A stretch of 23,830 bases of DNA from a virus. The stretch is from positions 1 to 23,830 of IMG/VR virus record IMGVR_UViG_3300025098_000291. One strand, given 5' to 3'. The notes under the pieces are model-generated. The model saw only the letters and a list, made by a program, of their open reading frames with translations. It was not told the DNA's origin and searched no databases. The position numbers and the translations under genes are program-made. Shown in pieces: positions 1-6,863 of this stretch (the stretch's first letter is position 1; each line of letters starts with the position of its first letter).

Positions 1-980
1 TCAATACCTTTAATACCCCTACCTTGCTCGATGAACTCTTGAGCTACACAATCTAAGAATACGATAGCAGTCTGCACTGCATCAGTGTCCTTCCACTCGT
101 CATACTTAGATAAGTTCATAGAACTAAGCACACAAGTAAATGTGTGGAACTCATCACTGTGTAAAGTAATCTCAGTACACAAGTTACTGGCTTTAACTGA
201 TAAGCCATGCTCCGCATACATAGGCGGGTTAGCCTCATTAACTTTGTCTACGAAAAAGAAGTAACCTTTACCTGTAACCATCTTAACTTTCATAGCACGC
301 TGATAACGAGCTACAGCATCCTGCTCACCCTTATCCAATCTATCCATAAAGTCACTAGTAACATTCCAGCCTACGTTACAATCATCAGGGTGATTGATAA
401 TGTGGTCAGCAATCTCCCAGAAGTCCCCATGCTCTAGTTCGACATATCCCGCCCATGCACCTCGTCTTGTGTTTCCTTGTGATACATCGCGACTAAGCTG
501 GACAAAATCTCTAAGCACTGGCAGTATTCCGCTTGCCAATCCTCCGCTTGCGATAACACTACCTCTGTCTCTGATAGCTCCAATGTAACTTGAAGTTCCG
601 AAACCATTCTTGCTAAGGACAGCAACCTCTCTCTGTGCATCGTAAAAGTCATAGACACTATCTCCTACATAGCCACCACTGCATGACACAGAGCACCCAC
701 GTTTAGTTCCCATGTTAGCTAACACAGGTGTTGAGCATGCCAACCAGCCATTCCACATTAGGTTGAAGAACATCTTTTGCCAATGCTCTGAATCATCCAT
801 GTGCTTTGCAGCAGTAGTTGATATGCGTTTATAAATTGAATACAAGTCAGGACAATCAGGGGTTGTGTACTTATCCTTGAGTATCTGCCAGGCAGGTGTA
901 GTCACCCACAATGGTAGTTTGCCTTCTGATTGTAGGTGCTTACGTTCTTCACCTAACTCTTGATAGATTGATTTAGACAT
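1..980 (-). CDS. nrdA: Ribonucleoside-diphosphate reductase, large (alpha) subunit, partial
   Basis: Catalytic subunit of aerobic class I ribonucleotide reductase, which turns ribonucleotides into deoxyribonucleotides for phage DNA synthesis. The first 326 residues are present and the C-terminus lies beyond the left edge. Visible landmarks are Cys82 in ACSTPVLA (first redox cysteine, equivalent to E. coli C225), the radical-site motif NLCTEI with Asn266, Cys268 and Glu270 (equivalent to N437/C439/E441), and Cys283 in TCVLSSMNL (equivalent to C462). No N-terminal ATP-cone is seen, so the dATP off-switch may be missing, as in many phage enzymes. The ATG at 978-980 overlaps the upstream gene by 8 nt. 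It is transcribed after nrdB and a small nuclease-like gene. The reading frame is open throughout. Confidence 0.95.
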   Translation of the reverse strand, partial: MSKSIYQELGEERKHLQSEGKLPLWVTTPAWQILKDKYTTPDCPDLYSIYKRISTTAAKHMDDSEHWQKMFFNLMWNGWLACSTPVLANMGTKRGCSVSCSGGYVGDSVYDFYDAQREVAVLSKNGFGTSSYIGAIRDRGSVIASGGLASGILPVLRDFVQLSRDVSQGNTRRGAWAGYVELEHGDFWEIADHIINHPDDCNVGWNVTSDFMDRLDKGEQDAVARYQRAMKVKMVTGKGYFFFVDKVNEANPPMYAEHGLSVKASNLCTEITLHSDEFHTFTCVLSSMNLSKYDEWKDTDAVQTAIVFLDCVAQEFIEQGRGIKGI

Positions 981-1389
981 CTTTATACCTTGTTATTGTT
1001 TTTTCTACAAACAAGTTTCTGAGAGGTAGCAACCACATTCTTGATGCGTTATGGTCACCACCACTCACAGACTTCTTGCTCGGTATTACTTCCAATATTT
1101 TCTTTAACTGTTTAGTTTCAAATACAAGTGTAGCATATATGTCATCACCGACACATAAGTTATGAAACCAGTAGTCAGACTCAGTAGCTTCAATGCCAGA
1201 CGGCTTACCATAACTCTCATACTCGATAGCTATGTTACCAGTCTTTATCCACATACCACGTTCAGATTTAACTTCAACCTTTTTGTTTTGTAGCATATCA
1301 GCTATGGCTTGTTCTCGTACTTCACCATAAGCTAGGTCAATGTCAAACTTCTTCCTGTCCTTCTTAGCTGGTTTCGTTTTGTCTACCAT
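973..1389 (-). CDS. PD-(D/E)XK nuclease-like phage protein
   Basis: A 138-residue protein between nrdB and nrdA, overlapping both (7 and 8 nt). After a lysine-rich N-terminus it has acidic residues Asp16, Asp18 and Glu23, then Glu39-Val40-Lys41 (VEVKSE). It continues with a strand-like GNIAIEYES and a GKPSGIEATESDYWF segment. The E-x-K pair followed by a conserved aromatic segment resembles the core of the PD-(D/E)XK restriction-endonuclease-like fold, so a small DNA nuclease or resolvase-like function is inferred. This rests on motif reading only. It could instead be an inactive member of the fold, or an unrelated hypothetical protein. Co-transcription with nrdA/nrdB suggests a link to nucleotide recycling or DNA processing. 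Confidence 0.6.
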   Translation of the reverse strand: MVDKTKPAKKDRKKFDIDLAYGEVREQAIADMLQNKKVEVKSERGMWIKTGNIAIEYESYGKPSGIEATESDYWFHNLCVGDDIYATLVFETKQLKKILEVIPSKKSVSGGDHNASRMWLLPLRNLFVEKTITRYKDV

Positions 1390-2357
1390 GCAAATTTACC
1401 CTCTGTCCAGTCACGACTGTAGTTGTTACCTTGCTTAGTAAAGAAGTCATGTAGACTTCCAGAATTAATGTTTTTGTAAAACCATTGACTAATAGGGTCA
1501 TACTCTACTTCAAACATTGGCACAATGTCTAGTTGTTCTAGGCATAAATTTAAACGTGATTTGATAAAGTTCTTCATTTGTACGTCAGTAATACCTTTGA
1601 TAGCACCCTTCTCGAATATCATATCAATGATGCGTGACTCATGCTCTAGTATCTGGCGACAGGTACGTCTAATCTTACTTGTTACTTTGCTCATTCTATC
1701 AGGGTCAGGCTTTTCTTCCTCTAATAATTTCTTATATAACCATGCACCTGCTTCACTGTGTAGGTTCTCATCTCGTACAGAGAAGTTGATACCTGCTGTC
1801 ATGTTCATTAACTTGTTCTTACCTTCTGCTTGAAAGTGCTTTAGGAAAGCAAAGTTAGAATACAAGATAGCACCTTCCGTAATACTACCCATAGCAGTAA
1901 TCAATAGTGGGTCATCAACCTTGAACTGTCTATCAACCCAAGCCATACGGTCAGCCAGTACCTTATCTTTAGTGTATGACTCGTAAAACTCGTCTGTCTT
2001 TAAACCCATAACATCATTCAGCTTGTCATAGAATGGTGCGTGTACGTTCAGCTCAAACATACCAAACAAACTAGCCATACGCTGTATCTCAGGGCGAGGA
2101 AAAGTCTTACGAACATAGTCTAACCAGTATTCGTTGCCTACATGCAGTTCGTACAGAGTAAACAGTTTGAGTACAGTAGTTACACCATGTAGTTCTGCTT
2201 CCGTAAGATTAGTCTTGAGGTCATGTATGTCCTTCTCCATCTCAATCTCGTCTGCTGTCCAGAATATAGACTGCTGCCTTTCTGTATAGCTTAGTGCCTG
2301 GGGGTAGTCATACGTGTAAGTAGACTTAGGTGTTAGTATTTGTATATTAGTCATCAT
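1383..2357 (-). CDS. nrdB: Ribonucleoside-diphosphate reductase, small (beta) subunit
   Basis: Di-iron, tyrosyl-radical subunit of class I ribonucleotide reductase. It works with NrdA encoded just downstream. At 324 residues it is about the usual length. Probable metal ligands are Glu70 (FTLYELHVG), Glu102 and His106 (FELNVHAPFY), a Glu in GSITEGAILYS, and the Glu and His of RDENLH. The probable radical tyrosine is Tyr110, four residues after His106 as in E. coli Y122. The first Glu-His pair is spaced ExxxH rather than the usual ExxH. The C-terminus ends EGKFAW, a tail of the kind that docks into NrdA. Two adjacent ATGs (2357 and 2354) follow a GAGGAA ribosome-binding site, and the upstream one is used here. 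It overlaps genes on both sides. Confidence 0.95.
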   Translation of the reverse strand: MMTNIQILTPKSTYTYDYPQALSYTERQQSIFWTADEIEMEKDIHDLKTNLTEAELHGVTTVLKLFTLYELHVGNEYWLDYVRKTFPRPEIQRMASLFGMFELNVHAPFYDKLNDVMGLKTDEFYESYTKDKVLADRMAWVDRQFKVDDPLLITAMGSITEGAILYSNFAFLKHFQAEGKNKLMNMTAGINFSVRDENLHSEAGAWLYKKLLEEEKPDPDRMSKVTSKIRRTCRQILEHESRIIDMIFEKGAIKGITDVQMKNFIKSRLNLCLEQLDIVPMFEVEYDPISQWFYKNINSGSLHDFFTKQGNNYSRDWTEGKFAW

Positions 2358-2568
2358 CTAGTTCCTCAAGTTCTGCTTTCGAGTTAGTGATAACTACACC
2401 GTATAGCAACCACTCAAGTAGAAATGACTTGAACTCTTTATCTTCATGTTCAAAAGTTACAAAGCCAGCAAAGGGCAGCCAACCACCGAATAACGGAAAA
2501 CCAAACATAAGTATACATCCATCACCTTCGTTGATACGAAACGGTGTTAATTCAAATTGAAATTTCAT
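2347..2568 (-). CDS. Hypothetical protein, 73 aa
   Basis: I do not recognise this small protein. It begins with a basic/aromatic stretch (MKFQFELTPFR), has a hydrophobic glycine/phenylalanine-rich middle (LMFGFPLFGGWLPFAGFV), and ends in a very acidic tail (ELEELDDD). The middle could be a buried beta-rich core or a weak membrane segment. The ATG at 2566-2568 comes two bases after the stop of the upstream small gene, and its own end overlaps the nrdB start by 11 nt. It is therefore almost certainly translated as part of the leftward operon. No function is inferred. Confidence 0.65.
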   Translation of the reverse strand: MKFQFELTPFRINEGDGCILMFGFPLFGGWLPFAGFVTFEHEDKEFKSFLLEWLLYGVVITNSKAELEELDDD

Positions 2569-2570
2569 TT

Positions 2571-2747
2571 TTATTCCTCTAGTTCATCGAACTCTGCTTC
2601 AAAGTCTAACTGCAAGTCGTCCATCCTCTCTTCAATCTTATCAACAAATCTGTCCACTATCTCGTCAGAGTTTATTTCCAAGACTTCCATTAAGGATATT
2701 TCATCTATGTGTTTTAGTCTGTCGCAAAGCTCATTAAGCGTTAGCAT
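2571..2747 (-). CDS. Small acidic conserved phage protein, 58 aa
   Basis: A short reading frame running from an ATG at 2745-2747 to a TAA at 2571-2573. The protein starts MLTLNELCDRLKHIDEISLM and continues as an acidic, helix-prone chain rich in Asp and Glu, ending DELEE. It resembles short proteins I recall next to endonuclease I and ribonucleotide reductase genes in T7-like and marine phages, but I know no assigned function. It overlaps the end of the endonuclease I gene by 7 nt and leaves only 2 nt before the next gene, which supports it as real. Amphipathic helices with alternating Ile/Leu suggest a small helical bundle. Confidence 0.75.
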   Translation of the reverse strand: MLTLNELCDRLKHIDEISLMEVLEINSDEIVDRFVDKIEERMDDLQLDFEAEFDELEE

Positions 2748-3115
2748 ATTTTTTCTCTTATCTTCATGTAATGATTTAATTCTTTAATGGTGTCTATTGT
2801 AAAATATTTAATACCTTCCTTGTCGCACCATTGCCCCATGTTCATCTTACTGCCCTTCCTAAGTTTCTTACTTGGGTTGGATAAAACAAAAATAAGTTCG
2901 TAAGTTCCTTCTATGTCTCGTTTGATTGATTTATATTTCGCAGTGTCACCTGCACGAAAGAAGCCTTTACACTCTATCAGCACATCATCCTTAACAAAGT
3001 CTGGCTTGTATTTACGCTTGACAATATATGGCACATCAAACGGCTCAAAATCATAACCAGATGTTTTGTTGGCAAATGCTTCTTCTAAACCACTTCTATA
3101 CTTTGGCTTGCTCAT
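2741..3115 (-). CDS. T7-like endonuclease I (Holliday-junction resolvase)
   Basis: A 124-residue homologue of T7 gp3. That enzyme cuts branched DNA, resolves recombination and replication junctions before packaging, and helps degrade host DNA. The four catalytic positions of the T7 enzyme (E20, D55, E65, K67) can be matched: Glu11 in SGLEEAF, Asp39 in YKPDFV, and Glu48 and Lys50 in LIECKGFF. The protein is a little shorter than the 149-residue T7 protein. It overlaps the 5'-3' exonuclease upstream by 20 nt and the 58-aa gene downstream by 7 nt. Grouping resolvase, exonuclease and SSB in one transcript is typical of T7-like replication modules. In T7 the enzyme is a domain-swapped dimer, and the same is expected here. 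Confidence 0.9.
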   Translation of the reverse strand: MSKPKYRSGLEEAFANKTSGYDFEPFDVPYIVKRKYKPDFVKDDVLIECKGFFRAGDTAKYKSIKRDIEGTYELIFVLSNPSKKLRKGSKMNMGQWCDKEGIKYFTIDTIKELNHYMKIREKIC

Positions 3116-3806
3116 AAAAATCTATAGGCATTTCCTTGCCCCTCTGTAGCATCCAAAGTAACTGGGAGTTCTCCACAGCCCGTTGGAATCCGTTATCAAA
3201 TTCATCCAGGTACATGTCAACAATAAGCTTGTCCCAGTCATCGTGTTCATCCAATAACTTGTCAGCCTTCTTGTCTCCAATACCCCTGATACCCGTTATA
3301 TTATCTACCCTGTCACCAGTCAGCATCTGCTTGTAAAAGAAACGTTTGCCCTCCTCAGCAGTCACAGTTTTCCATTCCTTAGTATTATAGTTGTAGTGTA
3401 GTCCTTCAACCATAAGTAAGTCTTTGTCGATAGTAGCGATAGCAGTAGAATGGTCAGGCTCTTGCTGTAACCCTAGAGCATCATCCGCTTCCATACCACT
3501 AACAACTTGGGCTTTATATCTTTCTTCCAAGTAGTCGCGAATAAGATGATAGTGAATAGGCTTCACGGCTTTTGACCGATTGCCTTTATAATCGTCTCTA
3601 ACTTTATCTCGGAAGTTCGGTCTACCCGAAAGGAAAACTTTGTAGCTTTTGCATTCTGTATCATGAATCAGGTCTGACATATACAGTTTGCAGGAGTGTA
3701 GTGCGTGAGATTCAGGGTCAGCTTTCACCGACCCGTCCTCCTGTTTCTTCTGACTAGCGAACGCTATGCGATAAACAATAGGGTCACCATCAATGAGTAG
3801 TTTCAT
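3096..3806 (-). CDS. 5'-3' exonuclease (T7 gp6 / FEN-like)
   Basis: Metal-dependent 5' nuclease that removes RNA primers, degrades host DNA to nucleotides and makes ends for recombination. The 236-residue chain shows the FEN signature in order. It starts with MKLLIDGDPIVYR (first metal aspartate). SGMEADDALG (Glu and paired Asp) and ATIDKDLLM (second Asp pair) follow. Next is GDRVDNITGIRGIGDKKADKLL, the last Asp pair and the helix-3-turn-helix that grips the DNA backbone. A basic RDKVRDDYKGNR segment lies before the active site, as in the helical arch of the family. Its ATG overlaps the SSB stop codon (TAATG). The nucleotides released would feed the ribonucleotide reductase and polymerase made from the same arm. 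Confidence 0.92.
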   Translation of the reverse strand: MKLLIDGDPIVYRIAFASQKKQEDGSVKADPESHALHSCKLYMSDLIHDTECKSYKVFLSGRPNFRDKVRDDYKGNRSKAVKPIHYHLIRDYLEERYKAQVVSGMEADDALGLQQEPDHSTAIATIDKDLLMVEGLHYNYNTKEWKTVTAEEGKRFFYKQMLTGDRVDNITGIRGIGDKKADKLLDEHDDWDKLIVDMYLDEFDNGFQRAVENSQLLWMLQRGKEMPIDFYEQAKV

Positions 3807-4459
3807 TAGAATGGAATAGCGTCTTCAAAGTCTTCGGAACTTTCTACAGCTTTGGCTTCCGTTCCGTTATTACCACCTTTGATTCTACGGTCAAAGATGT
3901 AACGAGGTAAGCCGAACATAGCACGTTGTGCAGGATTGTTATCGTCATCAGCGTCACCGACAGCCATGTCAGTAACAGTTGATGCGTCTACAGAGTCCTG
4001 ATACTTAGTAGGGATAGGTGAAATAGAGTCAATGTTGTCATAGAGTCTATTTGCATTGTCTCCCTTACCTGCTACGTTTACTACGAGTACGTTGCATGGT
4101 TTACCCAGTACGGAATCCCAATCTGCTACCTGACCTTCTTTGGCGGTAGAGTCAAATGTTTTATAGTATTTGTACTCATTGCCTTTCTCATTCATCTCGT
4201 AAAAGATATTGAATGGTTTAGTCCATAGTAGTCGGGGTTGCTCCTTACCGTCCACAACAACAGTGTTACCTAAAATCTCAATCCCTAGAGAAATCTGTTG
4301 TGCAGGTGGTTTTGACTCGCCCATGTACTCACGCTCTTGCAAGCCCAAGTCTGCTACATAGACAAGTCTGCCTTCGTACTCACCTTCTTTTAGGTTAGTG
4401 TATTCTACGTCACTCGAAGCAGTGGTAGTAGATACAGAACTTTTTCTATTTAATGCCAT
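3806..4459 (-). CDS. Single-stranded DNA-binding protein (T7 gp2.5-like)
   Basis: Coats single-stranded DNA at the fork and recruits polymerase and primase-helicase. The 217-residue protein has a beta-rich OB-fold-like central part (about residues 20-150). An Asp/Asn-rich linker follows, and the tail carries many acids and ends EDFEDAIPF. The acidic tail with a terminal phenylalanine is the hallmark of gp2.5, where it contacts the polymerase and helicase. The exact D-x-IPF ending also copies bacterial SSB tails. It is the first gene after an internal leftward promoter and has a strong AAAGGAG ribosome-binding site, consistent with a need for large amounts. Family assignment rests on tail, length and context, because gp2.5 proteins diverge strongly. 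Confidence 0.85.
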   Translation of the reverse strand: MALNRKSSVSTTTASSDVEYTNLKEGEYEGRLVYVADLGLQEREYMGESKPPAQQISLGIEILGNTVVVDGKEQPRLLWTKPFNIFYEMNEKGNEYKYYKTFDSTAKEGQVADWDSVLGKPCNVLVVNVAGKGDNANRLYDNIDSISPIPTKYQDSVDASTVTDMAVGDADDDNNPAQRAMFGLPRYIFDRRIKGGNNGTEAKAVESSEDFEDAIPF

Positions 4460-4490
4460 TTGTAACTCCTTTGTTTAATGTTACCCTAAT

Positions 4491-4519
4491 AGTATAACAC
4501 ACTTTAATGTATTTGTGAA
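4491..4519 (-). promoter_or_regulatory. Leftward sigma70 promoter of the SSB operon
   Basis: Reading the minus strand: TTCACA (-35, plus-strand 4514-4519), a 17-base spacer, a TGT extended element, and TATACT (-10, plus-strand 4491-4496). Each hexamer has 5 of 6 consensus matches. Transcription would start about 25 nt before the SSB ATG. The -35 lies inside the end of the polymerase gene. The -10 lies within a 13-base sequence (CCCTAATAGTATA on plus, 4484-4496) that recurs in the 50-bp palindrome at 12224-12273. Confidence 0.7.
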
Positions 4520-6324
4520 TAATTATTTCCAAACTGTACATCACAATCTAAATCTCTGTTTAGTTTCAATAACTTATTTACTTTAGCTATCGAATCTTTT
4601 AACAGCTTCTCTGCCTTTGGTTCATCTCCTTTCTTTATTTCAAGTATTATCTCATCATGGAACTGAGCTGTTAGCTGTGGTCTACGCTGTAGTATAAATC
4701 CTATCCACAAGTCAAAGCAGTAAACACCAGTGCCTTGATTCAGCGTAGAGAATATGTCCTTCTCACTACGTAGCTTGTACCATAACTTACTGACAGGGTT
4801 AAACAACCAGTCCTGCTTTGTTGTAACTGAGTCACTAATTTTCTTCAATGACCAATTACGTTTCCAGTATGCAGTGTGTATCGTTGTTGCCTGTTCCTGT
4901 GTGATACCTAGCTGTCTAGCTAATGTAGGTACTCCACACCCGTAGGTACACGCATAGTTACCCCCTTTGTAGTTATGACGAGTGGTGCTTATTGACGTAT
5001 CCGTACCGTCCTTATAAGCCTGTACCTGCTCAGGTGTAACAGCGTCAGCAGATAAAGCTAAGTCAAGGTGTGGGTCAAAGCCATCAACCTGCATCTCTTT
5101 AACGTACTCAGGGTCGAACTCCCACATGTAATGTTGCTTGGTTCTGTCTTCTAGAGACGACATGTCACTGCCACATAGGATATTACCTTCATGGCTAGTC
5201 AGTAATGCTCTTATTTCTTTGCCGTATGGCTTACGAGAAGAAGGTATGTTTACACATATCTTATGCTTGAATCGCAGTGTGTTAGTCAACCCTTGTATCT
5301 CTGCCTTAACATAACCATTGTCATGGTTCTCAATCAAACCCTGAACCAGCCCTATGCGGTGCTTAATCACAGTCATAGTTGATAGCTTGGCAAGTGATGG
5401 AACGTCAGGCACTAGCTTCTCAATTGACTCACACAATTCACCGTCACCTGATTTTATCTGCGGTATCCTGCGCTGGTCTTTCGTGTACTTAAATGTCTTG
5501 GGCTTCCATCCCATGTCAAACAACCAGTCTTTAATCTGCACAGTAGAAGTAGGATTAGGCTCATCAAAACCTGTAACTACCTCTATATCATCTGAGTGGT
5601 CAAAGTCTAAGTTATTCATCTCACATAAGTCTAGCCACTTCTTACCATGTGCAGACAGTGTACCGTCCTGCTTGTACGGCTTGGCTGGTCGCTTACGCTT
5701 TACAGTCTTTGGCACTTGAGGCATAACTTCTTTTAATGCTACCACTGACTTGTCGTACTCTGATTCTAAGTCGTGTAGAAGTTCATATGCTTTTTGTACG
5801 TCTAGTTTCCAGCGAGACTTCTCTTGTAGTCTAGCGCAGTTCATTTTATGTGTGAGATAACTTAGTAGATTGTCATACTCCTCATCATACAGGTCGGACA
5901 GGATTTGCTTTTGTCTCTCCCATAATAGATGATTAATCTTTACGTCTTCCTCGCACCTATGGATGTATGTCTCTAAGTCAGCATTCTCCCAGTCTTCTAC
6001 CTGTGGCTTGGCTACACCTAGCTTCTCGCCCCACTGTGCTAGTCCGTGTCGGTTCTCTTCAGGGAACAAGTACCAAGACAAGGCAAGAGTATCCACTAGC
6101 TTACAAGGTATCTTAGTATCTAGGATACGTTCAATCACTGGTGCATCGTACCTAATAAAGTTATGACCTATCAATCTATCATTCTTCTCAAGGGTAGCTA
6201 AGAATATTAGCATGTCTTTATATTCTGATAAGGTATTGATAGTTTCACCACTATTGATAGACATGCAGTGTATCTTACTTGGGTTTACCCCATCAGTTTC
6301 AATGTCTACGATGTAGTCAGTCAC
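4504..6324 (-). CDS. Family A DNA polymerase with 3'-5' exonuclease domain
   Basis: The replicative polymerase, 606 residues, shorter than T7 gp5 (704). The N-terminal proofreading domain has Exo I (VDIETDG, Asp7 and Glu9), Exo II (GHNFIRYDAPVI) and an Exo III-like YIHRCEEDVKI in which the usual Tyr four residues before the Asp is Arg. The polymerase domain has motif A (CGSDMSSLEDR), motif B (RHNYKGGNYACTYG) and motif C (AQFHDEIILEI). The residue matching E. coli Phe762 is Tyr, as in T7. The start is GTG inside GTGA, overlapping the stop of the HNH gene upstream by 4 nt, with a GGAG about 9 nt before it. Host thioredoxin binding cannot be judged, because no clear T7-type thumb loop is seen. 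Confidence 0.95.
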   Translation of the reverse strand: MTDYIVDIETDGVNPSKIHCMSINSGETINTLSEYKDMLIFLATLEKNDRLIGHNFIRYDAPVIERILDTKIPCKLVDTLALSWYLFPEENRHGLAQWGEKLGVAKPQVEDWENADLETYIHRCEEDVKINHLLWERQKQILSDLYDEEYDNLLSYLTHKMNCARLQEKSRWKLDVQKAYELLHDLESEYDKSVVALKEVMPQVPKTVKRKRPAKPYKQDGTLSAHGKKWLDLCEMNNLDFDHSDDIEVVTGFDEPNPTSTVQIKDWLFDMGWKPKTFKYTKDQRRIPQIKSGDGELCESIEKLVPDVPSLAKLSTMTVIKHRIGLVQGLIENHDNGYVKAEIQGLTNTLRFKHKICVNIPSSRKPYGKEIRALLTSHEGNILCGSDMSSLEDRTKQHYMWEFDPEYVKEMQVDGFDPHLDLALSADAVTPEQVQAYKDGTDTSISTTRHNYKGGNYACTYGCGVPTLARQLGITQEQATTIHTAYWKRNWSLKKISDSVTTKQDWLFNPVSKLWYKLRSEKDIFSTLNQGTGVYCFDLWIGFILQRRPQLTAQFHDEIILEIKKGDEPKAEKLLKDSIAKVNKLLKLNRDLDCDVQFGNNYSQIH

Positions 6325-6863
6325 TCAGAAGCTCCATGATTTTTATGAAAGCCGTAGTGTGTTCTGGCTTCTTTTACTGCTTGAGCTGCGTCTTCTAGGT
6401 TTTCAAAATAACCTAAATGTATTTGTTGATAATTGAACATGATATTAGCTTGATATTTCTTAGCTCCTTTACTAAACGATACGCCACAAAATCCAGTTTT
6501 ATTAGTTTTCGGCATTGACCTATTTCTTTGATTTTCCCCGTGTGTAACCGCTCTCAAATTATTTATTCTGTTATCAAGTTTATTTTGGTTAATGTGGTCT
6601 AATTGTAGTTTAGGAAACTCACCATACTCATACAACCAAGCCAATCTGTGTACGTAAAAATTTGTAAATTTCCCATCAAATCTCATAGCGATAATTCTAT
6701 ACCCATTCGGATTAATACAACCAGCCTCTCTACCGCGCATTCTAGCATGATTTAATTCACTATCTGTCCAAGTAAATATACCTGTGTCTTTATCGTAGTG
6801 TAGTTTTTCCTTTAAAAGCTCTTGAGTAAGTAAAGCCTGTTTATCTTTATTTATTGCTACCAT
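6321..6863 (-). CDS. HNH endonuclease with AP2 DNA-binding domain (homing-type)
   Basis: A 180-residue free-standing homing-endonuclease-like protein. Residues 71-115 form an HNH core (VHRLAWLYEYG, then LDHINQNKLDNRINNLR, with His72, Asp89-His90 and Asn98). Residues 121-172 form an AP2-type DNA-binding domain (TGFCGVSF, YQANIMF, LGYFENLEDAAQA, ARTHYG). Such genes spread by cutting alleles that lack them, often close to the insertion point. Here it sits between the primase-helicase and polymerase genes, which are neighbours in many phages. Its ends overlap them by 7 and 4 nt, so it is translationally coupled rather than interrupting a gene. All key residues look intact, so it may be active. 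Confidence 0.9.
   Translation of the reverse strand: MVAINKDKQALLTQELLKEKLHYDKDTGIFTWTDSELNHARMRGREAGCINPNGYRIIAMRFDGKFTNFYVHRLAWLYEYGEFPKLQLDHINQNKLDNRINNLRAVTHGENQRNRSMPKTNKTGFCGVSFSKGAKKYQANIMFNYQQIHLGYFENLEDAAQAVKEARTHYGFHKNHGASE

Noticed and set aside
434-658. Open frame of 74 codons inside the nrdA gene
   Set aside because: It lies in another frame of the same strand within a clear NrdA coding sequence whose catalytic motifs read through this stretch.
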